45,355 nucleotides of DNA from an uncultured Nitrosomonas sp. (lineage in GTDB: Bacteria; Pseudomonadota; Gammaproteobacteria; Burkholderiales; Nitrosomonadaceae). The notes below the pieces were generated by a model. The model searched no databases, was not told the origin of the DNA, and was given only the letters and a program-made list of their open reading frames with translations. The translations under genes were made by a program, and so were the position numbers. Below, in pieces: positions 12,576-20,932 of this stretch. The first letter of the stretch is position 1. Every line of letters starts with the position of its first letter. The stretch spans positions 1-45,355 of the forward strand of contig CADEDO010000018.1 in NCBI GenBank assembly GCA_902826115.1. Reading direction: 5' to 3'.

Positions 12576-12998
12576 TCATTTTTTATGTTCTAGACTAATC
12601 ACTCTGGTTCCTGTCAATCGATCATGGAGAAACTGGCGATCGCGGTCAAATAGCGCCCAAAGAATGCCAATACCAAATAAGAAAACGCTGAGCAAAGCAA
12701 GCAGATATCTTGTGATGGCTTGACGGTTCGTTAATCCGCCACCGTCCGCAGCTACAATGCGTATTTTCCAAGTCTGCATAGCCAGTGTTTGTCCTCCATG
12801 TGTCCAAAACCAAATAAAATAGTATCCCATAATCACCAACAAATAGAACTGGAATAGCGGTTTAAAGTATGCCGCATTGGTATCGCTGAAGATCAGATGA
12901 AAAATAAAGCTGGCTATAAATAATACGGCCAATAAAAGAAGAAATTCATATATCAGGCAGATTATTCGTCGCCAGAATCCAGGTGTTGGATAGGTCAT
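12576..12998 (-). CDS. RDD family membrane protein
   Basis: The 140-residue product has three or four hydrophobic segments. It shows the RDD pattern: an Arg in the first helix region (PGFWRRIICLIYEFLLLLAVLF), WTHGGQTLAMQTWKIRIV in the middle, and a C-terminal FDRDRQFLHDRLTGTRVI. RDD proteins are inner-membrane proteins, some implicated in ion or sodium exchange, mostly uncharacterised. It is divergent from tonB, with a Fur-like site between them. Confidence 0.85.
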   Translation of the reverse strand: MTYPTPGFWRRIICLIYEFLLLLAVLFIASFIFHLIFSDTNAAYFKPLFQFYLLVIMGYYFIWFWTHGGQTLAMQTWKIRIVAADGGGLTNRQAITRYLLALLSVFLFGIGILWALFDRDRQFLHDRLTGTRVISLEHKK

Positions 12999-13120
12999 AT
13001 TTGATTTATATCAATTTAATTGATGGGGCTACCTGTAACATTCGGTAAATGTTATGTCATGAGCAGTTGGGGGTAGAGGGTATCGTATGATGCAATGGAA
13101 TTCAATATAACCCTAAGCAG

Positions 13121-13139
13121 ATGATTGATAATTATTATC
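13121..13139. promoter_or_regulatory. Fur-box-like site upstream of tonB
   Basis: The 19 bases match the Fur consensus (GATAATGATAATCATTATC) at 14 of 19 positions. The right 13 bases, GATAATTATTATC, match at 12 of 13. The site lies in the divergent region between the RDD gene and tonB and overlaps a candidate -35. Confidence 0.7.
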
Positions 13140-13153
13140 GTTTGCGTTATTAT
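13125..13153 (+). promoter_or_regulatory. Candidate sigma-70 promoter for tonB-exbB-exbD
   Basis: TTGATA at 13125-13130 is followed after 17 bp by TATTAT at 13148-13153. The -35 lies within the Fur-like site, so iron-loaded Fur would block polymerase. A TATAAT at 13151 offers an alternative -10 with longer spacing. Confidence 0.5.
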
Positions 13154-13290
13154 AATTTGAAGTCTGCCTCAAATTATTAACAGTATTTAAGTACAGATTA
13201 AGTAACACTCATAGAAAAGCAGAATCACTGGCATATTTAGCCTATTTTAAATCGAGTAAATAAGAAGTTTGTCTGGGTTTGTTATCTGTA

Positions 13291-13995
13291 ATGCAATCAT
13301 TATCTGGGAAAAATATTGAATACCTAGGGTCGCAGCAGCGCTTCATTTCATTGCTGCCCGGAATGTTGTTTGTACTGATAGTGCATGCGGGATTGTTTTA
13401 TTTTTTGTGGAATCAACGTCTGACTCCACAGCCTGAGCAAATGGTTACATTATTTGCTGATCTTATTGCGTTGCCCGCTCCAGACACTTTACCCAAAGCT
13501 GCTCCTGAATCTCCGCCTGCTAAGCCTCAGCCTGTAAAGAAGCCTGCAGTAGTCAAGCCAAAACAAGAGCGTCTTGTTGCGAAATCACCTGTCACGCCCA
13601 AGCAGGATGAGTATGTCGAGTCGCCACCGGCACCGCCTATAGAACAATCTAAAGCATCTGATCCAGTGGTTGCGCCGCCTCCTGTACAAATGCAAACAGG
13701 ACCCGTTACGTTATCTTCGGAATTGTCTGTTTCATGCCCAAAATTGACAGCGCCTACTTATCCAGCGATTTCTCGTCGCATGGGCGAAGAAGGTAAATTA
13801 GTGCTTCGTGTGGAGTTGGATGAAAATGGACGCATCGATGATGTCAAGATCGTCAATAGCAGTGGCTATGAGCGGCTTGATGAAGCTGCGTTGACTGCGG
13901 TGAAAAGTTGGCAATGTAATCCATCGCTGCGCAATGGCCAGCCGGTTCGGGCAGTTGCCTTACAACCTTTTAATTTTGTATTGCAAGGAAATTAA
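13291..13995 (+). CDS. tonB: TonB energy-transducing protein
   Basis: The product is 234 residues from the ATG at 13291; an upstream TTG at 13279 is less likely. One transmembrane anchor occupies about residues 21-41 (ISLLPGMLFVLIVHAGLFYF). A long Pro/Lys-rich periplasmic spacer follows. The C-terminal TonB domain shows YPAISRRMGEEGKLVLRVEL, VKIVNSSGYERLDEAALTAV and SWQCNPSLRNGQPVRAV. TonB carries proton-motive energy from ExbB-ExbD to outer-membrane receptors such as the one at 16086. It leads a tight operon: exbB starts 3 bp after the stop. Confidence 0.93.
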   Translation: MQSLSGKNIEYLGSQQRFISLLPGMLFVLIVHAGLFYFLWNQRLTPQPEQMVTLFADLIALPAPDTLPKAAPESPPAKPQPVKKPAVVKPKQERLVAKSPVTPKQDEYVESPPAPPIEQSKASDPVVAPPPVQMQTGPVTLSSELSVSCPKLTAPTYPAISRRMGEEGKLVLRVELDENGRIDDVKIVNSSGYERLDEAALTAVKSWQCNPSLRNGQPVRAVALQPFNFVLQGN

Positions 13996-13998
13996 TTA

Positions 13999-14760
13999 AT
14001 GGAAACAGGACTTGGTTTTTCTCACTTTCTCGCTCAAATTGATGGAGTGGGTATCAGTGTGCTTGTGCTACTGTTATCGCTCTCAATAGCGAGCTGGTAC
14101 CTGATCATCACAAAGAGTATTGCTAACTATATTGCTAAGCGCCGCGCCGAGGCGTTTATTAAACATTTTTGGAGTTTTGACTCTCTACAAGCGGTTAGTA
14201 TCGAGTTTAAGAATACTGCTCCAAATAATGTATTTGCAGCGCTCGCTAAGTTGGGAATCGATGCCGCAGCTGATTCTAAAATTCATAGTTCTTATAAATT
14301 AGCGGCAGCAGGCGGTAAGAGTGAATTTCTAACGCGTGCTTTGCGTAATGGTATTGATCAGGAAGCCACCCGGATTGAAAATGGGTTGACGCTCATTGCA
14401 TCAGCAGGTTCGGCGGCACCTTATATTGGTTTGTTTGGGACAGTATGGGGTATCTATCATGCTTTGATCCAGATCGGACTTTCGGGTCAGGGAACATTAG
14501 ATAAAGTGGCTGGCCCTGTAGGAGAGGCGTTGATCATGACTGCGCTGGGATTGGCAGTTGCTATCCCAGCGGTACTGGCTTATAACGCCTTTGTGCGTCG
14601 TAATCGCATTTGGTTGGCACGTTTGGAAGCTTTTGCGCATGATCTTTTTGTCCTGATTACGGTTGGGGATAGTGATGAATCAAATTCTTCCCCGCGATCC
14701 TCCTCCTCATCGACTGCTGAAGCAACGATTGATGCGGCCTATGAAAGGAGTCGACAATAA
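13999..14760 (+). CDS. exbB: ExbB proton-channel protein (MotA/TolQ/ExbB family)
   Basis: The product is 253 residues. An N-terminal helix (ISVLVLLLSLSIASWYLII) is followed by a cytoplasmic loop. Two further membrane helices lie in the classic segment GLTLIASAGSAAPYIGLFGTVWGIYHAL and VGEALIMTALGLAVAIPAVLAYN. These form the stator ring that, with ExbD, couples proton flow to TonB. Its stop codon overlaps the exbD start (TAATG). Confidence 0.95.
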   Translation: METGLGFSHFLAQIDGVGISVLVLLLSLSIASWYLIITKSIANYIAKRRAEAFIKHFWSFDSLQAVSIEFKNTAPNNVFAALAKLGIDAAADSKIHSSYKLAAAGGKSEFLTRALRNGIDQEATRIENGLTLIASAGSAAPYIGLFGTVWGIYHALIQIGLSGQGTLDKVAGPVGEALIMTALGLAVAIPAVLAYNAFVRRNRIWLARLEAFAHDLFVLITVGDSDESNSSPRSSSSSTAEATIDAAYERSRQ

Positions 14761-15179
14761 TGGCATTCGGTAGTATGCAAGATAGTGGTCGCCAAGCGCC
14801 AATGGCAGAAATTAATGTAGTGCCATTGGTGGATGTCATGCTGGTATTGTTAATAATTTTTATCATTACAGCACCGCTGTTGACACATTCCGTCAAAATT
14901 GATTTGCCAAAGGCCGAGAGTGTTCCCAATATTACCCAACCTGAGCATGTTGAATTGGCTATTCGGGCAGATGGGAGTCTTTTTTGGAATGGTGAGCCGG
15001 TGGCATTAGAGCAATTGGCTCCTCGCTTTGGTGCAACAGTAGCTCAAGCGCCAAAAACAGAGTTGCATATCCGTGCGGACAAACTGGCGCATTATGAACA
15101 TGTCGCACGGGTTATGAGCATTGCTGCCAAGGCTGGTGTGGCACGAATTGGATTTATTACAGATCCTTCGGGAAACTAA
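14760..15179 (+). CDS. exbD: ExbD biopolymer transport protein
   Basis: The product is 139 residues. A short cytoplasmic N terminus contains APMAEINVVPLVDVMLVLL, with the membrane helix and the conserved Asp used in proton transfer. A periplasmic domain follows (ELHIRADKLAHYEHVARVMSIAAKAGVARIGFIT). The AAGGAG ribosome-binding site lies inside the exbB end, with an ATG overlapping the exbB stop by one base. A strong hairpin terminator follows at 15212. Confidence 0.95.
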   Translation: MAFGSMQDSGRQAPMAEINVVPLVDVMLVLLIIFIITAPLLTHSVKIDLPKAESVPNITQPEHVELAIRADGSLFWNGEPVALEQLAPRFGATVAQAPKTELHIRADKLAHYEHVARVMSIAAKAGVARIGFITDPSGN

Positions 15180-15211
15180 GCATAGTTAAGGTTTTTATAT
15201 GCTGCTTTATG

Positions 15212-15250
15212 AAAGCTATTCAAGCATTTTGGTTTGAATAGCTTTTTTAT
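15212..15250 (+). terminator. Rho-independent terminator after exbD
   Basis: A perfect 12-bp stem is formed by AAAGCTATTCAA (15212-15223) and TTGAATAGCTTT (15234-15245), with a 10-base loop and a T-rich tail. It closes the tonB-exbB-exbD operon. Confidence 0.9.
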
Positions 15251-15467
15251 TTATGTGCATCGTAGTTGAAAAAATGATCCAGCAATGATAATGCTTTTGC
15301 TTATTTGATTGACTGTCTATCTGTCCATTTTCTTCAGCCTGTATTTCAGAGGGAGGGGTGGAATTCAGGTATCTTAGGTCGGTCACAGTCTTTATGATTT
15401 GAAACTGGCAGTATTGAATCGATAAATATTGAAGCGAAAACGGAATTTGAAATGGCGATTTATTTTG
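15251..15467. other. Intergenic spacer between the exbD terminator and the bfd promoter
   Basis: No gene is supported here. A minus-strand open frame (15216-15473) has low-complexity composition, resembles no family and overlaps the terminator, so it was not called. Confidence 0.5.
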
Positions 15468-15495
15468 TTGCAATTTATTAAGAGATCGGTATAAT
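15468..15495 (+). promoter_or_regulatory. Candidate promoter of bfd
   Basis: TTGCAA (15468-15473), a 16-bp spacer, then a perfect TATAAT (15490-15495). A Fur-like site begins one base after the -10. The arrangement matches the RTX promoter at 24068-24095. Confidence 0.7.
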
Positions 15496-15496
15496 T

Positions 15497-15515
15497 AAGA
15501 ATCATTCTCATTATT
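15497..15515. promoter_or_regulatory. Fur-box-like site upstream of bfd
   Basis: The reverse complement matches the 19-bp Fur consensus at 14 positions. Seventeen consecutive bases are identical to the site in front of the RTX gene at 24049-24067. Fur control of bfd is well established in other proteobacteria. Confidence 0.8.
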
Positions 15516-15584
15516 ATTATATTCTTTGGCAGTTGTTTTGTTTAAAGAAAATTGATTTTAATTATAGATCTTAGGACGAAGAAT

Positions 15585-15791
15585 ATGTATGTTTGTGTTT
15601 GCAAGGGAGTAACCGAAAGGGCGATTCGCGAAGCAGTGCATCAGGGAGCTGATCGTATGCGAGATTTGAAAGCTTGTTTAGGAGTTACAGAGCAATGCGG
15701 TATTTGTGCTTGCCATACTAAACAGGTTCTAGATCAGACGTTGGTACAAAAATCTCAAGTACAAAATTTTATTTCTCAGGCAACTTGTTAA
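15585..15791 (+). CDS. bfd: Bacterioferritin-associated ferredoxin
   Basis: The product is 68 residues from the ATG at 15585, preceded by AGGACG. The N terminus MYVCVCKGVTERAIREAV gives the CxC pair. The second pair is CGICAC in the C-terminal half. Together these form the [2Fe-2S] site of the BFD/Fer2_BFD fold. Bfd binds bacterioferritin and delivers electrons that release stored iron, so it is normally induced under iron starvation, consistent with the Fur-like promoter. No bacterioferritin gene is present in the window. Confidence 0.92.
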   Translation: MYVCVCKGVTERAIREAVHQGADRMRDLKACLGVTEQCGICACHTKQVLDQTLVQKSQVQNFISQATC

Positions 15792-16085
15792 TGTAAAGCG
15801 ATGGCCTGGCAAAATACCTATGACTTTTTGCTACCTAGCATCATGGCTTAAATTAAATATGCAATTTCTACTACTATAGCGCTGATGCTGTTACTTATGA
15901 AAAATCTATCAAAAAGAACTCGATGTGAGATCGATTAATAGTTGTGTATTGTCAGCCTCAATTAAACGGTCTTTTTTGATTCCGCATCATAGAATATAGT
16001 TTTTTGCCCAATATTCATTGGGAAATTAATTTTTTGTATCTCGTCTTGGGGAAAATGGAAAGAAACATTTTTGTTTTAACACTTT

Positions 16086-18485
16086 ATGACTATCTGTGAC
16101 TCTATTAGCTTTCCCAGAAATACTTGTTTTCTTGCAATATTAATTAGTTTCGGCATCCTGATGTTTCTCTTGCCTGAGCCAAGCCGGGCTGAATCCCCAA
16201 ATAATGCCGCACCAATCGTGCGAAACTACAATATTCCAGCAACCTCACTACAAGATGCTCTGAGGCAGTTCTCGCTGCAAGCAGGCATAAAACTTGCCTT
16301 TGATTCTGCGTTATTGCAAGGAAGGGCAACTCTAGGATTATCCGGTCAATTCGAAGTTAAGCAAGCACTTGATCAATTGCTGGTGGGTTCGGGTTTGCAA
16401 ATCATTCAAACAACTGAAGGATATGCGATTACAGAATTGTCTGCAGCTACCGGAGAGGATGTGAAAGTGACAACATTGCCTTCCATCCAGATTACTGCAA
16501 TTAATACTAATCGATATGCGGCAGAAAGTATTAGTTCAGCAACAAAAACCAATACACTGCTGCGTGATGTGCCTCAATCCATATCAGTTGTAACCAGTGA
16601 ATTAATTAAAGACCAATCAATTCGGAGTCTGGGGGATGCTGTTCGCTATGTGCCTGGTGTTGGTGTATCGCAAGGTGAAGGTAATCGTGATGCATTAGTG
16701 TTTCGTGGCAATCGTTCAACAGGAGATTTCTTCATAGATGGCATCCGAGATGATGCAGAATTTTTCCGTGACCTTTATAACATTGATCGCATTGAAGTCC
16801 TGAAGGGGGCCAATGGTATGATTTTTGGTCGTGGTGGTTCTGGTGGTGTGATCAATCGTGTGTCGAAACAAGCCAATTGGGATCCTGTTCGGGAATTTAC
16901 CTTTCAGGGTGGTTCATTCAATCAAAAAAGAATGACGGCCGATGTCGGTTATGTAATTAATGACGTGGCTGCAGTGCGTTTGAATGCCTTGTACGAAAAT
17001 GCCGGTAGTTTTCGCGATGGCGTTAGCATGGAGCGACTGGGTGTATCCCCGACTGTCACAATCAAACCAACGCATCGCACCAAGATAGTCGCCGGCATGG
17101 AACGGTTTCATGATGAGCGTACCGCCGATCGAGGTATTCCTTCATTCAATGGTCGACCGGTCAATGTTCATGAATCCCAATTCTTTGGAGATCCTCGCCG
17201 AAGTAACGCAAATATCGATGTGCTATCGTTTAATTCATTGATCGAACATAAGTTTGAATCAGGAATCACGCTGCAAAACCGAACCAACTATGCCACTTAC
17301 GATAAGTTCTATCAAAATATATTTGCAAATAGCCAGGTTTTTTCCGGACTGGTTTCATTGGGTGCGTATAACAACACCACAACGCGAGAGAATGTATTCA
17401 ATCAAACGAATTTACTCTATTCTCTGAACACAGGACCAATTGCACATACGCTGATGGCAGGTATCGAAGTGGGTCGTCAGGAAACACATAACCAGCGGCA
17501 ATCAGGTTTCTTTAATAATAATTTTGCTAGTGGCAGTCTGCGTGTTCCAGTAAGTAATCCGATCACTAATGTACCGATTACTTACTTGACTGGCGATCAA
17601 GATGCTCATAATAAAAGCGTTGTTAATGTCACATCGCTCTACATTCAGGATCAGATAGAGCTATTGCCACAGCTTCAATTAATTGCTGGCGTTCGCTATG
17701 ATTTATTCGAGGTGGATTTTCAACAAAAAAATGCAGACAGAACCCGCTTAAAAACGAGTGATGATTTGATTTCACCACGCTTTGGATTGATTTATAAGCC
17801 ATTTGAACCAGTATCATTTTATGTCAGTTATAGTCAGGCCTATGTTCCACGTGCCGGTGACCAACTGACATCCTTAAATATTACTACTGCTGTACTCAAA
17901 CCTGAAAAATTTACGACACTTGAGACGGGAGTTAAATGGGATATTCGCCCTGATCTAGCCTTGACAGGTGCCGTTTTTCAACTGGATCGCACCAACGTCA
18001 TTACAGTCGATCCAAATAACTCGTCGCGTTCTTTTTTAACTAAAGGTCAACGCACTGAAGGAATTGAGATTAGTCTCAATGGTCAACTGACTTCAAGCTG
18101 GAGCGTGATGGGAGGATATGCTTATCAGGTGGGTGAAATTACCAGTTCTCAATCAGCTGCTGCACTAAAAGGCGCATCGGTTGCTGAGCTCCCGCGCCAT
18201 ACTTTCTCAGTTTGGAATCGATATGATTTTACCCCTCGCCTAGGCGCAGCATTTGGTGTGATTTATCGGGGAGACATGTTTGCTGCAACGGATAATACAG
18301 TCAAAATACCCGACTTCACGCGAGTTGATGCGGCATTATTTGCCAAGTTGACGAAAAGTGTCCGCGCGCAATTGAACATTGAAAATTTGTTTGATACCAA
18401 TTACTTCGCATCGGTGCATAACAATAACAACATCACCCCCGGATCTCCAATTGCAGTCAGAGCTACTTTGATAGCTAATTTCTAG
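16086..18485 (+). CDS. TonB-dependent siderophore receptor with N-terminal STN domain
   Basis: The product is 799 residues. A signal peptide ends near PSRAES. An STN (secretin/TonB short N-terminal) domain spans about residues 45-110 (IPATSLQDALRQFSLQAGI). The plug domain follows (LRDVPQSISVVTSELIKDQS, RIEVLKGANGMIFGRGGSGG). A 22-strand-type barrel ends in the aromatic residue F. It resembles ferrichrome/catecholate receptors (FhuE/Fiu/FpvA-like) and would import a ferric siderophore using TonB-ExbBD. STN domains usually signal to a FecR-type anti-sigma factor, but none lies nearby. No strong ribosome-binding site precedes the ATG. The gap to bfd is 294 bp and shows no clear Fur box. Confidence 0.93.
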   Translation: MTICDSISFPRNTCFLAILISFGILMFLLPEPSRAESPNNAAPIVRNYNIPATSLQDALRQFSLQAGIKLAFDSALLQGRATLGLSGQFEVKQALDQLLVGSGLQIIQTTEGYAITELSAATGEDVKVTTLPSIQITAINTNRYAAESISSATKTNTLLRDVPQSISVVTSELIKDQSIRSLGDAVRYVPGVGVSQGEGNRDALVFRGNRSTGDFFIDGIRDDAEFFRDLYNIDRIEVLKGANGMIFGRGGSGGVINRVSKQANWDPVREFTFQGGSFNQKRMTADVGYVINDVAAVRLNALYENAGSFRDGVSMERLGVSPTVTIKPTHRTKIVAGMERFHDERTADRGIPSFNGRPVNVHESQFFGDPRRSNANIDVLSFNSLIEHKFESGITLQNRTNYATYDKFYQNIFANSQVFSGLVSLGAYNNTTTRENVFNQTNLLYSLNTGPIAHTLMAGIEVGRQETHNQRQSGFFNNNFASGSLRVPVSNPITNVPITYLTGDQDAHNKSVVNVTSLYIQDQIELLPQLQLIAGVRYDLFEVDFQQKNADRTRLKTSDDLISPRFGLIYKPFEPVSFYVSYSQAYVPRAGDQLTSLNITTAVLKPEKFTTLETGVKWDIRPDLALTGAVFQLDRTNVITVDPNNSSRSFLTKGQRTEGIEISLNGQLTSSWSVMGGYAYQVGEITSSQSAAALKGASVAELPRHTFSVWNRYDFTPRLGAAFGVIYRGDMFAATDNTVKIPDFTRVDAALFAKLTKSVRAQLNIENLFDTNYFASVHNNNNITPGSPIAVRATLIANF

Positions 18486-18574
18486 TAAATAGATTAGTAA
18501 TAAAAATCAGTAACTGAAACGTAGGACTGATATTAGGTAGTTTAACTTAAGATATTAGATTTTTGTTTGTAAAT

Positions 18575-18593
18575 AATAATAATTATCATTATA
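18575..18593. promoter_or_regulatory. Fur-box-like site upstream of the tandem-duplicated exported protein
   Basis: AATAATAATTATCATTATA matches the Fur consensus at 15 of 19 positions, the best of the four sites. A TATAAT overlaps its right edge (18590-18595). It lies about 45 bp upstream of the start codon, within a strongly AT-rich stretch that raises the chance of a fortuitous match. Confidence 0.65.
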
Positions 18594-18636
18594 ATTATTA
18601 TTCTCTTTGAATAATTTTAGAAAGGAGTTTTTTGTG

Positions 18637-20889
18637 ATGTTCTTATTAAAATGGCTCGTTAACTCATTGAGCAAGCCGCTGACGATGAGTTTGTTTTTTA
18701 TTGCATTTTCTATGGGTAACGCGAGCACGTTTGCTGCTTCCGATATCCAAACAATTCAAACTGCTGTGACTGCTTTCCAAACCATCGGAACATTGCGCAG
18801 AGAAACACCAATCAATGGCGATGCAATTGCCAACGCTTATGCAGGCGTGCTTCAAAGCCTTGTGGTAGAAATTGATGAGGAGAATTCCTTGCAACTGGAT
18901 AGTGATATTCTGGCTGCGATTGAAGAGATCAAAAGTGGGAACGAGCCAAGCCTGGCAGCCCAGGTGGTAGATAAGACTTTGCAACGTGTTTTTTATCAAA
19001 GTTTTTTTAATCGTATAACAGCAATACGAGATCAATTCGACTCGGCAACATCCGCTACGTTAATCCAAATACTGGATGAAACTGAAGCTGCCTTTCAGGC
19101 CATTTCCGGAACGGCGGCTAGATCTAATGAAGTGCTGAGTGCGGATAGAAAATTCATAGAAGAAGGCAGCAATCCAGGATTGGATGTTCAAATCAATGAA
19201 TCATTTGCACGTATTAGAACAGCACTGAATAAAAGCAATCCTACCGAAGATTTTGCAACGATTGCTGTTGAGCGTTATGTCACCAGAATGGCACTAGCGC
19301 GAGCTTATTACATCGGAGTTTTGCGTGAAGTTCGGGGTGTGATTGGAAATAGAAGTTCGGATCTGATCACTGCACGGATTCAATTGAAAGAAGGTGAAGT
19401 TTTTTATCGTATCATCGAGTCACTGGTTGCGCGCGATAATCCAACAGGCAATGCGCTGATTAAAGCGCAATTGGCAGGAAACGTTTCTGATGTGGTGGCC
19501 GACGAGATAGTCAGTGAATTAAGTAAGGGATTGATTGGCAGGGTTAAAGGTGAGATGAATGGGCAAGCGGAAAATATTGGTGTTAATCGTGTACAAGCGA
19601 TGGCAGAGGCTTCAGGAGCAGTGGCTTTTGCCAAAATTCTTCTGCCAGATCTGGAGTTACGTTTAGGTGCAGATACCCGTGCTAATTTGGAAACCGCGCT
19701 CAGCAATCTACAAAGCGCAAGTAGTGAAAATAGCGTGCCTAAATCTGAAGAAGCACGCAATGCCATTTCAGTGATTCTAGATAGTTATGAAGCTGAGCTT
19801 AACTTGGTTAAATATGGTGCTACCACTAGCACAGCGCTGATTGATAACGCTGTTTCAAGTTTTAAGACGATCGGGGAATTGCGTGGACAAGCGACGGTCG
19901 ATGGGCAAGCTATTGCTGCTGCCTATGCTGGAGACTTGCAACAACTGACGCAGCTTGCTGATCAAGTCTATAGTCTATCAATAGACGCGGATGTTACGGC
20001 GGCCATTGAATCTATCAAAAGTGGCAACGAAGTTGCATTTGCTGCGCAGATTATCGATAAATCATTGCAACGCGTTTTTGCGCTCGTAGTTTATAACCGG
20101 ATAACGCTAGTCAATGATAGTTTTGATAGCCTCTCGACCAGTGAATTGGAACTGGAATGGGATAGAGCCAATGCTGCCTATTCGGCCATTACCGGTACTG
20201 CAAGCAGGGAAAATAAAGTCTTAACCGAAGATAGACAAACTCTGCAATCGGGGACTAATCCTGATCTGGATGATCAAATTACACTGGCATTTGTGCAAGG
20301 AAGACAGGCGTTAAGCAAAGCAAATACCGATGACCGTTTGAATCTTGCAATCGCACGGGAAAATATCATTATTCCTTTGGTGAGAAGCTATCTGATCGGA
20401 GTGCTGCGCGAAGTGGAAGGAATCATTGACGATCGCGATGCGGATGTTACTGAAGCAAGGGAAAAGCAGATTGAAGGTGAGTTTTTCTATCGTATCGTCG
20501 AAGGACTCATTGCTCAGGATAATCCTGCGGGAAGCAATCGCATCAAAACGCAATTAACTGGTGACATGGCGAATGTGGTCGCTAATGAAATTGTGAGTGA
20601 GATCAGTAAAGGAATTATTGGTCAGATCAACCGTAATGTTAGTGTGATCGGGGCGGCATTTGGTGTCGATAGAAATCAGGCTTTGCTGGCTTCAGAGAGA
20701 GTGTCTCTGTATATCAACATCTTCTTGCCCGATTTGGAATTACGCTTGGGTTCTCTTGAACGAGTGAAAATGCAGAATGCATTGCAGGATCTGAGGGAAG
20801 CGGGTGAAACAGATGATGTTTCCAAAGCCTTGACTGCAGGATCGACCATCCTTGAAATCATATCGGCTTATGAGCGTGAGTTGATATAG
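18637..20889 (+). CDS. Exported protein of unknown family with two tandem ~350-residue repeats, lacking His and Cys
   Basis: The start ATG at 18637 (or GTG at 18634) follows AAGGAG at 18622-18627. The 750-residue product has a signal-peptide-like N terminus (KPLTMSLFFIAFSMG, likely cut near TFAA). Two homologous units follow, about residues 39-390 and 401-750. Shared landmarks are NAYAG/AAYAG, IKSGNE, VDKTLQRVF/IDKSLQRVF, IGVLREV, EGE-FYRI-E-L-A-DNP and LPDLELRLG. The sequence is mostly helical and acidic. I find no His and no Cys in the whole product, which excludes heme binding through His and the imelysin GxHxxE motif. I do not recognise the family. Its place beside a TonB receptor and a di-heme peroxidase, plus a Fur-like site, suggests a periplasmic iron-related role by inference. 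Confidence 0.85.
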   Translation: MFLLKWLVNSLSKPLTMSLFFIAFSMGNASTFAASDIQTIQTAVTAFQTIGTLRRETPINGDAIANAYAGVLQSLVVEIDEENSLQLDSDILAAIEEIKSGNEPSLAAQVVDKTLQRVFYQSFFNRITAIRDQFDSATSATLIQILDETEAAFQAISGTAARSNEVLSADRKFIEEGSNPGLDVQINESFARIRTALNKSNPTEDFATIAVERYVTRMALARAYYIGVLREVRGVIGNRSSDLITARIQLKEGEVFYRIIESLVARDNPTGNALIKAQLAGNVSDVVADEIVSELSKGLIGRVKGEMNGQAENIGVNRVQAMAEASGAVAFAKILLPDLELRLGADTRANLETALSNLQSASSENSVPKSEEARNAISVILDSYEAELNLVKYGATTSTALIDNAVSSFKTIGELRGQATVDGQAIAAAYAGDLQQLTQLADQVYSLSIDADVTAAIESIKSGNEVAFAAQIIDKSLQRVFALVVYNRITLVNDSFDSLSTSELELEWDRANAAYSAITGTASRENKVLTEDRQTLQSGTNPDLDDQITLAFVQGRQALSKANTDDRLNLAIARENIIIPLVRSYLIGVLREVEGIIDDRDADVTEAREKQIEGEFFYRIVEGLIAQDNPAGSNRIKTQLTGDMANVVANEIVSEISKGIIGQINRNVSVIGAAFGVDRNQALLASERVSLYINIFLPDLELRLGSLERVKMQNALQDLREAGETDDVSKALTAGSTILEIISAYERELI
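18751..19800 (+). repeat. Protein-level tandem repeat, unit 1
   Basis: This encodes the first homologous unit of the duplicated exported protein. It begins TIQTAVTAFQTIGTLR and ends near ILDSYEAEL. It aligns along its length with unit 2 at an offset of 362 codons. The DNA has diverged, so this is an old duplication. Confidence 0.85.
19837..20889 (+). repeat. Protein-level tandem repeat, unit 2
   Basis: The second unit begins LIDNAVSSFKTIGELR and ends IISAYERELI at the C terminus. Unit 2 has LREVEG where unit 1 has LREVRG. Confidence 0.85.
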
Positions 20890-20900
20890 CGTAAGAAAAC

Positions 20901-20932
20901 TGTGCCCGCCCGTAGACTTTGCGGTGGGCACA
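20901..20932 (+). terminator. Hairpin after the tandem-duplicated gene, possible terminator
   Basis: TGTGCCCGCC pairs with GGTGGGCACA over 10 positions with one G-U pair, 11 bp after the stop codon. The tail is only weakly T-rich. Confidence 0.55.

Noticed and set aside
15216-15473. Minus-strand 85-codon frame after exbD
   Set aside because: It overlaps the exbD terminator and has low-complexity composition with no recognisable domain.
15792-16085. Fur box directly in front of the TonB-dependent receptor
   Set aside because: No stretch matches the consensus well enough. The receptor may be read from the bfd promoter or use a weaker site.
18637-20889. Imelysin/EfeO family for the duplicated exported protein
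   Set aside because: Imelysin-like proteins need a GxHxxE motif. This protein contains no His, and overall motifs differ.
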